NCBI GenBank assembly: GCA_030612725.1
Contig: JAUWNJ010000014.1
Location: 1 to 64,000 of the forward strand
Direction of reading: 5' to 3'
Origin: Planctomycetales bacterium
GTDB taxonomy: Bacteria; Planctomycetota; Phycisphaerae; SM23-33
Length of the DNA stretch: 64,000 nt
Shown here: positions 50,754 through 59,662 of the stretch, in pieces
How the letters are laid out: each line of letters begins with the position of its first letter
Numbering within the stretch: position 1 is the first letter of the stretch
Notes under the pieces: model-generated
What the model was told of the DNA's origin: nothing
Databases searched by the model: none
Seen by the model: only the letters and a program-made list of their open reading frames with translations
Translations under genes and position numbers: made by a program

Positions 50754-52909
50754 GCCTCCTTCATTATCTCGATAACGAAGTCCCCGAATTCGGTGAATGG
50801 GACGCTAAAGTCGAGGCCGGTTCATCGACCATCGTTCCAGTTGCCGGAGATGCCTGCGGTCGCGGCGATGCAGTGCTGCGAACGACTATCGTCGGAGCCA
50901 ATGTTGCTTACGTGCAGAAAAACCTCAATGTTTCAATCGACCCCGGCGGCTGGATTTATTTCGGCTTCTGGATGAGGCCCGGCAGTTACCCGTCGAACTA
51001 TACGTATCCATTAATGGTGAAGGACGCCCTTGGTTCAACGACCGGCCTGTACTCGCTGCTTTTGACCGACCTGCAAATAAAGGTAAGCACAAAGGACGAC
51101 GGGGGCGCTGCTCACACCGCCGGTTATGTAACCGGTCTTGTCCTTGGCCGTTTTTCTTATCTCGTTTTCGCGCTGCGACGGTCAAGCGGCGTCGCCGCCA
51201 ACGACGGCGTTCTGCGTTTCTATTTCGACGGTCAACTACTAGACGAGGCTACTGGCATAGACAATTACGACCGCTTCGCGTCCGTGGACTTACTGCTAAT
51301 GGGCTGCCCGGCGGGGCCACGCGACGGTTACTGGTACGATTTCGACGAGGTAAAAATCGCACTCGATGAATACCCCGAACCATTCACGCCGACGCCGCTG
51401 ACCGATTATCCCGAAGCGGCCCGGACTGTCGTTTTGTTCAGGCGGGACGATTCGGAATCAAGGGAGTTTGCCGATTACTGCGTAAGCGAACTGGAAATCC
51501 CCCGTGCGAATCTATGCCCGCTACCGAACGCCACGGCGAACGAATCTCTCGCAGACTACGCGACGTTTCAGACCGAGGTCGAGACCGATCTTGCCGCATG
51601 GCTGACGACGAATCCGACGGTCGCGGCCAACTGTTCGTGCTTCCTTATCGGCTACGGCGTGCCTGGATATTTCACTTCCGGCGGCATGAAGCATTCGGCC
51701 ACAAGCCGACTGATGAACTATGGAACGGCGTTTTCGTCGCAGACTGACAACCCGCTCTACAACCCCGCCACGGTCGCCAGGCTGACGAAAGCGGCGATGG
51801 GCGGAAAATACCTCTGCACGCGGATCGACGCCGACACGTTGCAGCACTCTAAAGACGTGCTGGATTGCGGATTGCGGATTGCGGATTGCGAATTTCTTCC
51901 TGCGACGGACAAACTCTACAGTAACGATTCCGATTACACCGCGTCGCTCGCTTGTGGTCACCTTCGGATAATCACGGCGGGTCTGGGCGAGTTCGCCGAC
52001 GACGCTTTTGTCTGGGGCAATACCATGCCCGACTGGGGTTCCGCCGGCAGCAGGGCGGTCTTTGTGGACCCTTCTGTAGCCAGCCTGCCGACAATGCGGG
52101 CCGCTACGTGTGAATGCAGCGAAGCCGTGCTGACGGCGCTTTACGCCGCCGCGATGGGTAGCGCCGGTAACGACGGGATAAACGTCGATGCCGAAAGTTT
52201 CTTCGAGATGCTCCGCATCGGCGGCTCGCTGGCTGAAGCGTTCGCCGTGGCGGTCGAGCACCTCGATTACCTCGCCGCAGCCGTCGGCTCGCCGCTTATG
52301 ACCGTGGCGTTCGGCTTGGGCGGCTACAACGTCTATCGCCACGCAGGGGGCATCGACTGGGACGATGCGACTATTGTAGCGTACATCCGTGCAGGCGTCG
52401 CACAGGCCGCCCTCGTGGGCCTGGGCCACGTCGCCGACGCCGAGTACTACTACGGCGTCCGCGCCGTCAGCGATGCGGCTGTCGAGGAAACCAATACCGA
52501 TAAGATTGTCCGCGTGGTGGTCGATGCGGGCGGTAATCTTCTCGGTCCGCCGCCCAACGCGATTAACTCGGCCAGAGGCTACGCAGTCGGCGGCGGCAAA
52601 ATCGAAATCGAGATTACCTACGTCGCGCGGGGGCAACGTGGCGTCGCTTCGTCCGTCCAGATCGCTGAGATTACCGGCGGCGTGCCTGACTGGGCCGTAC
52701 CGCTGGCCGAAGTGTCGGTGGGAACGAAGACCTCGCACAAAACCGCAAAACCCGCGAAGGTGTTTGGACACAATACGACAATCCGCTTGGCCGTGCGTGC
52801 GATCACCGCCGCCGGAGCCAGCGGACCGGCGAAACGCCTTTCGCCGGTAGTCGCCGACGCCGAGGCCCCCGCCGCCGTCGATTACGTGGAAGCCGAGCAA
52901 TATGACTGA
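50750..52909 (+). CDS. Large tail protein, LamG and TIGR03790-like
   Basis: The 719-residue protein has an N-terminal jelly-roll-like region (about 20-200, GGWIYFGFWMRPGSYPSNYT and LRFYFDGQLLDE) like concanavalin A/LamG domains, then a segment (RRDDSESREFADYCVSELEI, PRANLCPLP) like TIGR03790 planctomycete proteins. A fibronectin-like region ends it. A heptamer repeat (51866-51893) encodes DCGLRIADCE in the middle. Probably a receptor-binding or tip protein. Confidence 0.55.
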   Translation: MSLLHYLDNEVPEFGEWDAKVEAGSSTIVPVAGDACGRGDAVLRTTIVGANVAYVQKNLNVSIDPGGWIYFGFWMRPGSYPSNYTYPLMVKDALGSTTGLYSLLLTDLQIKVSTKDDGGAAHTAGYVTGLVLGRFSYLVFALRRSSGVAANDGVLRFYFDGQLLDEATGIDNYDRFASVDLLLMGCPAGPRDGYWYDFDEVKIALDEYPEPFTPTPLTDYPEAARTVVLFRRDDSESREFADYCVSELEIPRANLCPLPNATANESLADYATFQTEVETDLAAWLTTNPTVAANCSCFLIGYGVPGYFTSGGMKHSATSRLMNYGTAFSSQTDNPLYNPATVARLTKAAMGGKYLCTRIDADTLQHSKDVLDCGLRIADCEFLPATDKLYSNDSDYTASLACGHLRIITAGLGEFADDAFVWGNTMPDWGSAGSRAVFVDPSVASLPTMRAATCECSEAVLTALYAAAMGSAGNDGINVDAESFFEMLRIGGSLAEAFAVAVEHLDYLAAAVGSPLMTVAFGLGGYNVYRHAGGIDWDDATIVAYIRAGVAQAALVGLGHVADAEYYYGVRAVSDAAVEETNTDKIVRVVVDAGGNLLGPPPNAINSARGYAVGGGKIEIEITYVARGQRGVASSVQIAEITGGVPDWAVPLAEVSVGTKTSHKTAKPAKVFGHNTTIRLAVRAITAAGASGPAKRLSPVVADAEAPAAVDYVEAEQYD

Positions 52910-55304
52910 TCAAATTGACGAAACATGGGAACCGATTGTCCAGGTCCGACAGCGATGGGATGAAGAATGGGTCCCCCAGCCCTGGCTTCGCCCCATGCAG
53001 ACGACGCTGGGGTTGATGCCGACGATCAGTTCCACGACGTTCCTCTGGCGATACGGAAGTATCGCCAGACCCGGCGAGGGTGATTTTTTCGGCGTTTATC
53101 CGAACCTGCAGGGTCTCGACGGGTATTACGTGCGTATCGTGGAGCCGCCGGAAGACCCCATGACCGACGACGTCTGGCCGGTCCTGTGGACAGGCCGATT
53201 CAGCGACGATTCTTTCGTCCCCGGCGGCAACGACCCCGCCGGAACGGGGACGGGCGATCAAATTTTTACAGCCTTCGGCATGGAGAGGATACTGAAGCAA
53301 TCAGCCGTGGACGGCTCGTACTTTTTCAAATCCCCTTTGGTGGTCAAAGTTGATACTCGCCTGTCGTTCAATCTCCGCCACCGAACCGGAGCGTCCATGT
53401 CGGGCAACCGCTCGGCTCAAAAACACGACGGCTGTTATGTTTTTTCCGACGAAGGCGAGTTGTGGACCGCCCGCGACGTGGCCGAGTACCTGCTGGTAAA
53501 ATTCGGACCGGCCAGCCCAGCCTTCAGCCTGACTGACGGCGATGAAACGAATAATCTCGATCTGTACGTCGATACCTGGCCGGCTCCGAAGAACGTCGCC
53601 GACGGTCTGAACATGCTGATTCGCCGGCAGCGAGGATGCGCATGGCGGGTGGTCGTCTATGGCGAGGAGCCGAAAGTTGAGCCCCGGAGCGTCTTTGCCG
53701 CCGACGTCACAGCCGGCGGTGTCACGATCAAACCGAACAGCGTACAGGTGAATCTTGATTTTGACGCAAAGGAACAGCAACTCGATAAGGTAACTATTCG
53801 CAAGAGTCAGGATCACCGATACGACGAGATACACGTCCTCGGCAACCATGCATGGATTTGTGGAGCGGTGGGTCTGTCGGCCGCATGGTCGAGCGGCGAG
53901 GAGACGGCATACAAGGCCGCCGACGACAAAGCCCGCCGACAGGACAGGTACGGACATGTTTATACCGCCTTTCGTGTGCAGATCGCCGGTTTCGGGCCGT
54001 TCATAGACGCCGCCGGCGACCCGCTCGGAATTCCGGTGATTACAGACGATGGGCAAGTGGAATTCAGCGACGACTCACCACTGTTCACTCTGGGCCGACC
54101 CCTGACGCGACAGACGCCTCTGCGAGTCGGCTACGCCTACGACACCGGCTACGAGGTACAAAGGGACGCCTCGGCCCCTGGGGGATTCCTGCCGCCTGCG
54201 GTCTTCATTAAATTCACAGCGAGCGGATCGGACGCTTACTGCCAGGTTGACGCCCTCTCGGAGACCTTTGAAGGCGCGCCGCCTGTTCGCGTGGGGGTCC
54301 TCGACGGTGAGATGGGCTTGCAGTTGCGACCGTCGTACAATCATCTATTCGCCAAAAATCACTGGGGCGCTTCGGTATCCGCCAGACCTCCGATATTTGA
54401 TTGGGAAAACCTCTACGCGACGGCGGCTTTGCGAGCCGATGTGCGGCTGAGGGTGGTGGTAAAAATCACCGACCCGTTACGGGTCGACAATCCGCGACGG
54501 CTTATTATTGAGGTCCCGGACGCCGAGTGCTGGATCGTTCGCAAGGGCGCGATTGTCGGCATCGACGGGTCGAGTCTTCAGCGCGTGCCAAAAGACATCG
54601 AATTGCGGAACGACCGCGACCGCCTCCTGGCCGTCGCGGCGATGGCAAAGGCCTGGTATGGCCGAACACGAAGGGCAATCAGCGTAAAGTATAAACAAAT
54701 CGCATGGCGGACGACTCAGGACCATACATTGCTTCCCGGTAATTTGCTTCAAAAGGTTTTTATCCACGGCCAGACGCTTTCGGTCGGCACGATCATCAGC
54801 CGCCTGACGTGGGACTGGGCCAATAAGACGACCACTCTCCAGACGGATTTTGACGAACTGGATTTCATCGGCTTGGCAGGCCGATCCCGCTCCGGCTCCG
54901 GCGGGAATCGGCTGAATATCAATTCGCCTGTCTCACCACCCCGCGAACCGAACCTCCCGGTCAGGCACGCCGGAGGCGGCAACGCCGCCGGAGCGGGCTT
55001 CGACGTGCTGGTGACCAAAGACGCAGGCGACGCCGGGAGCGACTCGGCGGAATGCACCTACACCTACACAGTCAAGGCACTCGACGATTCGACCACACTC
55101 CGCAAAAACACCGCTGGCGACCTGGCGACGGGAATGACGCCTGAACGCCCTCGATACCACTACGTTGAGTATTGGTACGCCGGAGAGACCCGGACGGCCC
55201 CGGCGGTCGCTACGAGCCGTTACGGGCTTGCGGCCTACGACGCCGACGGAGATCTGCACCTGCTGGTCGCCTACGGCGAGATCGACAAGGACACGGCGTG
55301 TTAG
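52902..55304 (+). CDS. Tail hub/tip protein, putative
   Basis: The 800-residue protein has beta-rich segments such as VNLDFDAKEQQLDKVTIRK and QDHTLLPGNLLQKVFIHGQT. The lengths, location and pattern (a large protein after tape measure) fit a tail hub or tip (gp27/gpD-type). It starts in an 8-nt overlap with the previous gene. No catalytic motif seen. Confidence 0.55.
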   Translation: MTDQIDETWEPIVQVRQRWDEEWVPQPWLRPMQTTLGLMPTISSTTFLWRYGSIARPGEGDFFGVYPNLQGLDGYYVRIVEPPEDPMTDDVWPVLWTGRFSDDSFVPGGNDPAGTGTGDQIFTAFGMERILKQSAVDGSYFFKSPLVVKVDTRLSFNLRHRTGASMSGNRSAQKHDGCYVFSDEGELWTARDVAEYLLVKFGPASPAFSLTDGDETNNLDLYVDTWPAPKNVADGLNMLIRRQRGCAWRVVVYGEEPKVEPRSVFAADVTAGGVTIKPNSVQVNLDFDAKEQQLDKVTIRKSQDHRYDEIHVLGNHAWICGAVGLSAAWSSGEETAYKAADDKARRQDRYGHVYTAFRVQIAGFGPFIDAAGDPLGIPVITDDGQVEFSDDSPLFTLGRPLTRQTPLRVGYAYDTGYEVQRDASAPGGFLPPAVFIKFTASGSDAYCQVDALSETFEGAPPVRVGVLDGEMGLQLRPSYNHLFAKNHWGASVSARPPIFDWENLYATAALRADVRLRVVVKITDPLRVDNPRRLIIEVPDAECWIVRKGAIVGIDGSSLQRVPKDIELRNDRDRLLAVAAMAKAWYGRTRRAISVKYKQIAWRTTQDHTLLPGNLLQKVFIHGQTLSVGTIISRLTWDWANKTTTLQTDFDELDFIGLAGRSRSGSGGNRLNINSPVSPPREPNLPVRHAGGGNAAGAGFDVLVTKDAGDAGSDSAECTYTYTVKALDDSTTLRKNTAGDLATGMTPERPRYHYVEYWYAGETRTAPAVATSRYGLAAYDADGDLHLLVAYGEIDKDTAC

Positions 55305-55877
55305 ATGGCTGACGGACGAACACATTTTTACGACGGCAAACGGCTCATTGTTGACGGCAAAACCGCCACGGCGGATGATTGCTGCTGTAGTTCAGCGGCT
55401 CCTCTAACATGTCCGTGCGATATAACGGAGTGGACGGCGTTGGTTGCATCCGGCACTCCCTGCCATAATTTAGTAGCGTCTTACCAGATTGCGAATTACA
55501 CAGACGGGGATTTACAGGCGAGTCTTTGTACCTCTTGCATCAACAGCGGAGCCACAGCATGGGCGGGTGTGTTCGGATACATTCGTGAAACAGGTTCTTC
55601 TGGGTACCGTTGCCGGTGGGACGGTTCGCCTATTCAACCTCCAAATTTAAGCATAGACGGCAAGGCATTTGATAACTTTGCTCACCATCCCGACGAAAAC
55701 ACCCGTTTGCGATTGTACGGCGGCAAATGGCTGCTGAAAGTTGTTTGTGATATTTATCCAGGTACGCATTCTCGCGTGTGGGAAGGAGAAAAAACTACCG
55801 GCGATACACCAGTTGGAGTTTATACAAGAACGTCCGGCTGCGATACAACCCCAACGCTGACGATTGAGGAAACATGA
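55305..55877 (+). CDS. Cys-rich tail-region protein
   Basis: The 190-residue protein has clustered cysteines (DDCCCSSAAPLTCPCDITEW). The start directly follows the previous stop. It may be an exterior structural protein. No family. Confidence 0.5.
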   Translation: MADGRTHFYDGKRLIVDGKTATADDCCCSSAAPLTCPCDITEWTALVASGTPCHNLVASYQIANYTDGDLQASLCTSCINSGATAWAGVFGYIRETGSSGYRCRWDGSPIQPPNLSIDGKAFDNFAHHPDENTRLRLYGGKWLLKVVCDIYPGTHSRVWEGEKTTGDTPVGVYTRTSGCDTTPTLTIEET

Positions 55878-56206
55878 GCCATCCACGAGTAAATTGTGTT
55901 CACGCTTTGCCGGGCAGGCGGGATTCGCAGGTCGTTTGTCTTCGCGGGTATTGCGTTCCTAATTCGCACGTTGGAATTTGTTCTTTATGCAGGGGCAAAG
56001 GTTTCGGCGGCGACAATCCGCAATCCACAATCCGCAATCCGCAATCGGACATCTGCCCCCACCTCCGGCGTACCTGTTGCGGGCAGGCGGACCTCTGCGG
56101 CCTGACCGGAGCCGACACAGATCCGTCCGCCTGTGCCCGCTGCACGCTCCGCCCTGATAGCCTCCGAAAAAAAAAAGATGTAATTTTTATGCGTAATCGG
56201 GTATAA
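55874..56206 (+). CDS. Cys-rich protein with repeat insert
   Basis: The 110-residue protein starts in an ATGA overlap. Cysteines (ICSLCRGKGFGG, CPHLRRTCCG) may bind zinc. Residues near 47-60 (DNPQSTIRNPQSDI) come from CCGCAATC heptamers (56018-56050). No family. Confidence 0.45.
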   Translation: MSHPRVNCVHALPGRRDSQVVCLRGYCVPNSHVGICSLCRGKGFGGDNPQSTIRNPQSDICPHLRRTCCGQADLCGLTGADTDPSACARCTLRPDSLRKKKDVIFMRNRV

Positions 56207-56207
56207 T
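56202..56207 (+). promoter_or_regulatory. Predicted -10 box for PEP-CTERM gene
   Basis: A perfect TATAAT lies 33 bp before the ATG, but the -35 17 bp upstream (TGTAAT) is weak. A separate promoter would make the PEP-CTERM gene a moron transcribed in the lysogen. Confidence 0.45.
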
Positions 56208-56240
56208 GATAATGATCCACAAACCAGAGAGGAGACTGCA

Positions 56241-56960
56241 ATGAAGACCATCGCCACCATCGCCACCATCCTGTTGTTCGCCGTAGCCGTTACCGCAGCC
56301 GACGTCGTCATGGACGCCGCTATCGTGGACAGGGACGGCGCTGCCCTGAACGATCCGCACGTCAGGCTTACCGCCGACAACTCGACCGGCCTACAGGACT
56401 TGACCAACGTGAGATTCAAGATCGAGATTCACTCTGGCGTATTGGGCAACGCCTACCTCGTAACGTGGGACGACCCGGCTAACCCGTGGTACGGAGCCAG
56501 GGCGAAACAACAATGGGCAGTCACGCAGGATTACATCGAGTATCGCATAGGTCGGGTGTATTATCCCGACAACGTTTACAACAGGGATTTGGATCGCGCC
56601 GGTTGCTGGGCACCGGCGTTTTCGTGCGAATACCTGCCGGAAAACCCCAATTACCAAACACCACCGGACGGACTGTCCGAAATGGACCTCGAAATGTGGC
56701 ACTGGGAGCACAACCACTTTGAATTATTCGACACGGTTCCCGTTGGCCTGAATTGGGATATGGTGCTTCGCTTGGAGGGTTGGCTGGGTCAGGACATTGA
56801 AATCTTTTCTGTCGCCGAAGGCGAGATGAAAACTGACCAGCAGAACTGGACGCTCACCGATCCGGATACATCTCCACAGACCGTTCCTGAACCGGCGACG
56901 GTGGCGATGCTGATCGTCGGCGGAGCCGGTATAATCCTGAAGCGTCGGTCTGCCGGATGA
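56241..56960 (+). CDS. PEP-CTERM exported protein
   Basis: The 239-residue protein has a Sec signal peptide (MKTIATIATILLFAVAVTAA) and a C-terminal PEP-CTERM sorting signal (VPEPATVAMLIVGGAGIILK, then RRSAG). Exosortase and the host export machinery would move it to the cell surface. The body is beta-rich with many aromatic residues (YYPDNVYNRDLDRAG). GAGGAG lies 9 nt upstream of the ATG. It sits in the prophage after tail genes, with its own possible promoter. A phage-borne PEP-CTERM protein could change the host surface. Confidence 0.85.
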   Translation: MKTIATIATILLFAVAVTAADVVMDAAIVDRDGAALNDPHVRLTADNSTGLQDLTNVRFKIEIHSGVLGNAYLVTWDDPANPWYGARAKQQWAVTQDYIEYRIGRVYYPDNVYNRDLDRAGCWAPAFSCEYLPENPNYQTPPDGLSEMDLEMWHWEHNHFELFDTVPVGLNWDMVLRLEGWLGQDIEIFSVAEGEMKTDQQNWTLTDPDTSPQTVPEPATVAMLIVGGAGIILKRRSAG

Positions 56961-57076
56961 CCGACACCGACCCATCCGCCTGCGCTCGATGCGCGCTCCG
57001 CCCTACCAAATAATTCACCGCAGAACACGCAGATCCCCCTGAAAAATTATTGAAAAAAACCTGATTTTATGCTTGA

Positions 57077-57102
57077 CTATTGTCGTCAATTGACGACAAT
57101 AG
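57077..57102. promoter_or_regulatory. Perfect 26-bp palindrome, operator candidate
   Basis: The half CTATTGTCGTCAA is followed by its exact complement TTGACGACAATAG. TTGACT (57073-57078) and ACAATA-like bases could form a promoter inside it. It lies 28 bp before the first of five small genes. A perfect 26-bp palindrome is far beyond chance and suggests a dimeric regulator, possibly the HTH protein at 58105. Confidence 0.7.
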
Positions 57103-57130
57103 AGTAAAAGGATTAGGAAAGGAAAACAGA

Positions 57131-57355
57131 ATGAAAAACAAAACGACGAAACCGGAAACCTACGAATGGCTGATGGCCAGTACCCGCCTCGGACGCCGTA
57201 TCGAACGGCTCGGCTGGAAGCGGTTGGCAAAGATTTATTACACCAACCATCCCGGCAGTCCCATCCGCAAGGCCATCAACATTGAGGCCCGCCGATGCGG
57301 GTACACCCCCAGCACCATCCTGTCACTGAACGCCGACTGGAACGAAATCAACTAG
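57131..57355 (+). CDS. Small basic protein after the palindrome
   Basis: The 74-residue protein (ATG with AAAGGAAAACAGA upstream) has RRIERLGWKRLAKIYYTNHP and RRCGYTPSTILSLNADWNE. It looks genuine but has no family. First gene of a small plus-strand operon. Confidence 0.6.
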   Translation: MKNKTTKPETYEWLMASTRLGRRIERLGWKRLAKIYYTNHPGSPIRKAINIEARRCGYTPSTILSLNADWNEIN

Positions 57356-57370
57356 GAAAGGAGCACGACC

Positions 57371-57655
57371 ATGAGAATCACAAGCATCGAACTCGCCGGA
57401 ACCATCGAAGAAGGAAAACACCTGCCACGGGCTTTCGCCCGCATCGGACGCAAACTTGGCGACGACCATATCACCATCAAAATCCTTACCACCGCCGGGG
57501 GCGACGCCGGAGACCGGAAGTATAAAGTCCAGGCCAACGACAGCGACGACCAATGGTCGATGGCGGAAATCCTTCAGCGTGCACTCGATGGTTATATTGG
57601 CACCGGGAACGACATCCGGACATACATGAACGCCATCGAAATGCTCGCCGACTGA
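57371..57655 (+). CDS. Small protein, unknown
   Basis: The 94-residue protein follows GAAAGGAG. It has PRAFARIGRKLGDDHITIKI and is acidic at its C-terminus. No family. Same operon as its neighbours. Confidence 0.55.
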   Translation: MRITSIELAGTIEEGKHLPRAFARIGRKLGDDHITIKILTTAGGDAGDRKYKVQANDSDDQWSMAEILQRALDGYIGTGNDIRTYMNAIEMLAD

Positions 57656-57739
57656 ACCGGACCTGCACGCGACCGCCCCATGGGGCGGAAGCGCCCGGGC
57701 CTGGACGGGCCAAGCCGGAGAATGAAAGGACAACGAATC

Positions 57740-57919
57740 ATGACGCCAGCAAAAGAAAAACAAGCAAGGAAAGCCCTCAACGACGTTGCCGACTTTCTGA
57801 ACGACCTGGTCGCGGCGCTCCGCGAGCGGAACATCGAAAATGACCCCGAACTGGCCGCTCTGATAGACGAAGCCCACGCCCACCGCGACGACTGCCTCCG
57901 CGCCGCCACGAACAACTAG
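57740..57919 (+). CDS. Small helical protein
   Basis: The 59-residue protein has an AAAGGA site 10 nt before its ATG and the sequence RKALNDVADFLNDLVAALRE, largely helical. An earlier ATG at 57725 is possible. No family. Confidence 0.5.
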   Translation: MTPAKEKQARKALNDVADFLNDLVAALRERNIENDPELAALIDEAHAHRDDCLRAATNN

Positions 57920-57934
57920 CCAAGGAGAACCATC

Positions 57935-58108
57935 ATGAAAAAACTGTGTAGCGAGAAAACCGTCCACGTTTCTGCTATGATGTCGCCTGAACTCAAGACC
58001 AGGCTGATCCTTCGGGCCGCTGCCGAAACTGCGGATCAGGCCCGGCGGATTACGCCGAGCGACATTGTCCGCCAGGCGTTAGAAAAATACCTTGGAAAGC
58101 AACATTGA
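57935..58108 (+). CDS. Ribbon-helix-helix-like small protein
   Basis: The 57-residue protein has a strong AAGGAG site. The sequence SAMMSPELKTRLILRAAAET followed by RRITPSDIVRQALEKYL has the CopG/RHH pattern (a short strand, then two helices). It overlaps the next gene's TTG by 4 nt. It could be a DNA-binding regulator or antitoxin. Confidence 0.6.
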   Translation: MKKLCSEKTVHVSAMMSPELKTRLILRAAAETADQARRITPSDIVRQALEKYLGKQH

Positions 58109-58293
58109 AAATAGGCGATAAAATCCGCGAACGGCGGAAGGCCCTGGGGTTGACGCAGGCCCAGGCCGCCGAGAAGTACGGCTGCCGGCGATCCGTATGG
58201 GCCGACATCGAGATCGACCGCCGAAGTCCGTCGCTGAACAGACTGGAGCGGATCGCCCGTGTGCTTAAATGCCATGTCCGCGATCTGCTTTAA
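58105..58293 (+). CDS. XRE-family small regulator
   Basis: The 62-residue protein is a single helix-turn-helix (LTQAQAAEKYGCRRSVWADI then EIDRRSPSLNRLERIARVLK). It starts at a TTG in the previous stop. A candidate for binding the palindrome at 57077 or controlling the integrase. Confidence 0.75.
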   Translation: MKIGDKIRERRKALGLTQAQAAEKYGCRRSVWADIEIDRRSPSLNRLERIARVLKCHVRDLL

Positions 58294-58307
58294 TGTAGTT
58301 GTCGCCT

Positions 58308-58388
58308 AGTCCCTAACCCCTAGTACCTCTTCGAGCCTGAGCCTCTCTTCGAGCCTGAGCCTCAGAGCCGAAGGCAAGTCCCTATCCA
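58308..58388. repeat. Mixed short repeats before integrase
   Basis: AGTCCCTAACCCCTAGTACC (GGGACTW family, reversed), then CTTCGAGCCTGAGCCTCT twice, and AAGTCCCTATCC. It lies between the HTH gene and the 3' end of the integrase gene. Confidence 0.7.
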
Positions 58389-59555
58389 TTACCCCACCGC
58401 CCGCGCCACGCGTTGGGCGAGGCCCCGGTCCCGCTCGGCGTAGTGGTCGGCCATTTTCAGCGACGCGTGTCCCAGGACGACGCGGACGGCCTCGATCCCG
58501 TAGCCTGCGTTAATCTTCGTAGCGGCGTTATGCCGGAGTTGATGCGGATGCCAGTGCGGAACGCCGACGGCCAGGCACGCCCGTGAGATCGCCCTGCGAT
58601 AGGTCCCCGGCGTGAAGGCCTCTCCGATCACGCGGCGACGTTTTCGCTGATAGTTGGATCGACCGGGCCGGTTACCGTAGTTCAACGGCGTTTTTCTCGC
58701 CGCACGGCGAGCCGCTGCGTGCCAGTCGTAGGAATCTGCGGGCCGGAAGATGTATTCATCTTCGCCCGACGCGTCGATCAACGGCCGTAGTATCCTCTGC
58801 GCCCGCGGCCCGATGCTGACGAGTCGGTCGTAGCCGTGGTGTTCGGTCTTGGATGGCGCGTCGTAACGCCACACGTCGCCGGTCCGGTCGATCAGACGTG
58901 GTTTCATGGCCACCAATTCGCTTGACCTCATGCCGGTGAGTTTCTGGACGTAGATCATCGCCCTGACGACGGGTGGCAGGGCGCGCATTATCCTGCGGAC
59001 GTGGCCGGCGGGGACGGGGCGGACCGGTTCGGATTCGTGGACGCCTGGTCGCCCTTTCCGCAGGCCGCTGACGGCCTTGAGCGATTCGAATCGACCCGCC
59101 GGGACGATTTCTTCGGCGACGCCCCATTTAAAAATCGTCCGGATTCGTCCGACCTGGTTATTGATGGACTTTCGGCGCCAGCCCAGGCCGATCATCACTT
59201 CCCGGCAGGCTTTCAGTTGTCGCGGTCCGAAATCGGCAACCGGCAGATCGTCGTAGAGGTCCAAGAGTATGCGCCCGACGGCCTTGTAGTTGGATAGTTC
59301 GCTGGTGGATTGTCCGCCCTTGGTGTAGTGGATTTTCGCGTGCGACCAGAAACCGGCGAACAAGTCGGCGACGGTCACACCGTCGGGGCTGGGTGGGCGG
59401 CCGTCGCCGGCGACCCATTCGCTGATCATGCGGGCGTATTTTTTCCGGCTTTCTGGCGAGCCGTATTTTCCGAGGTAGAGGATTCGACCGGCGAAATTGA
59501 CGTAGGCCAGGTTTTTTGATTTATGACGAAGGTAGGCAGGCACTCTTGAAGGCAT
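58389..59555 (-). CDS. int: Tyrosine integrase of the prophage
   Basis: The 388-residue tyrosine recombinase opens MPSRVPAYLRHKSKN and has VNFAGRILYLGKYGSPESRK, typical of planctomycete integrases. A core-binding domain (about 60-150) precedes the catalytic domain with Arg in TGMRSSELVAM, HPHQLRHNAAT, His in LGHASLKMADHY and nucleophile Tyr. The ATG at 59555 is chosen over an in-frame one 36 nt upstream. It lies 108 bp from the tRNA-Ala att core, the classic place for the cognate integrase. Confidence 0.92.
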   Translation of the reverse strand: MPSRVPAYLRHKSKNLAYVNFAGRILYLGKYGSPESRKKYARMISEWVAGDGRPPSPDGVTVADLFAGFWSHAKIHYTKGGQSTSELSNYKAVGRILLDLYDDLPVADFGPRQLKACREVMIGLGWRRKSINNQVGRIRTIFKWGVAEEIVPAGRFESLKAVSGLRKGRPGVHESEPVRPVPAGHVRRIMRALPPVVRAMIYVQKLTGMRSSELVAMKPRLIDRTGDVWRYDAPSKTEHHGYDRLVSIGPRAQRILRPLIDASGEDEYIFRPADSYDWHAAARRAARKTPLNYGNRPGRSNYQRKRRRVIGEAFTPGTYRRAISRACLAVGVPHWHPHQLRHNAATKINAGYGIEAVRVVLGHASLKMADHYAERDRGLAQRVARAVG

Positions 59556-59662
59556 AGCGATCTCCCGTTCTGTACAGGTACAGACTTGCACAGACGTTCA
59601 AGGCCGCCATGCCGGGCGTTGGCAGGTGAGCTAACTTATGCCCTCGGCAGTTATTACATCAA

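Noticed and set aside
51521-52900. Minus-strand frame of 459 codons over the large tail protein
   Set aside because: Antisense shadow; no ribosome binding site and no protein similarity.
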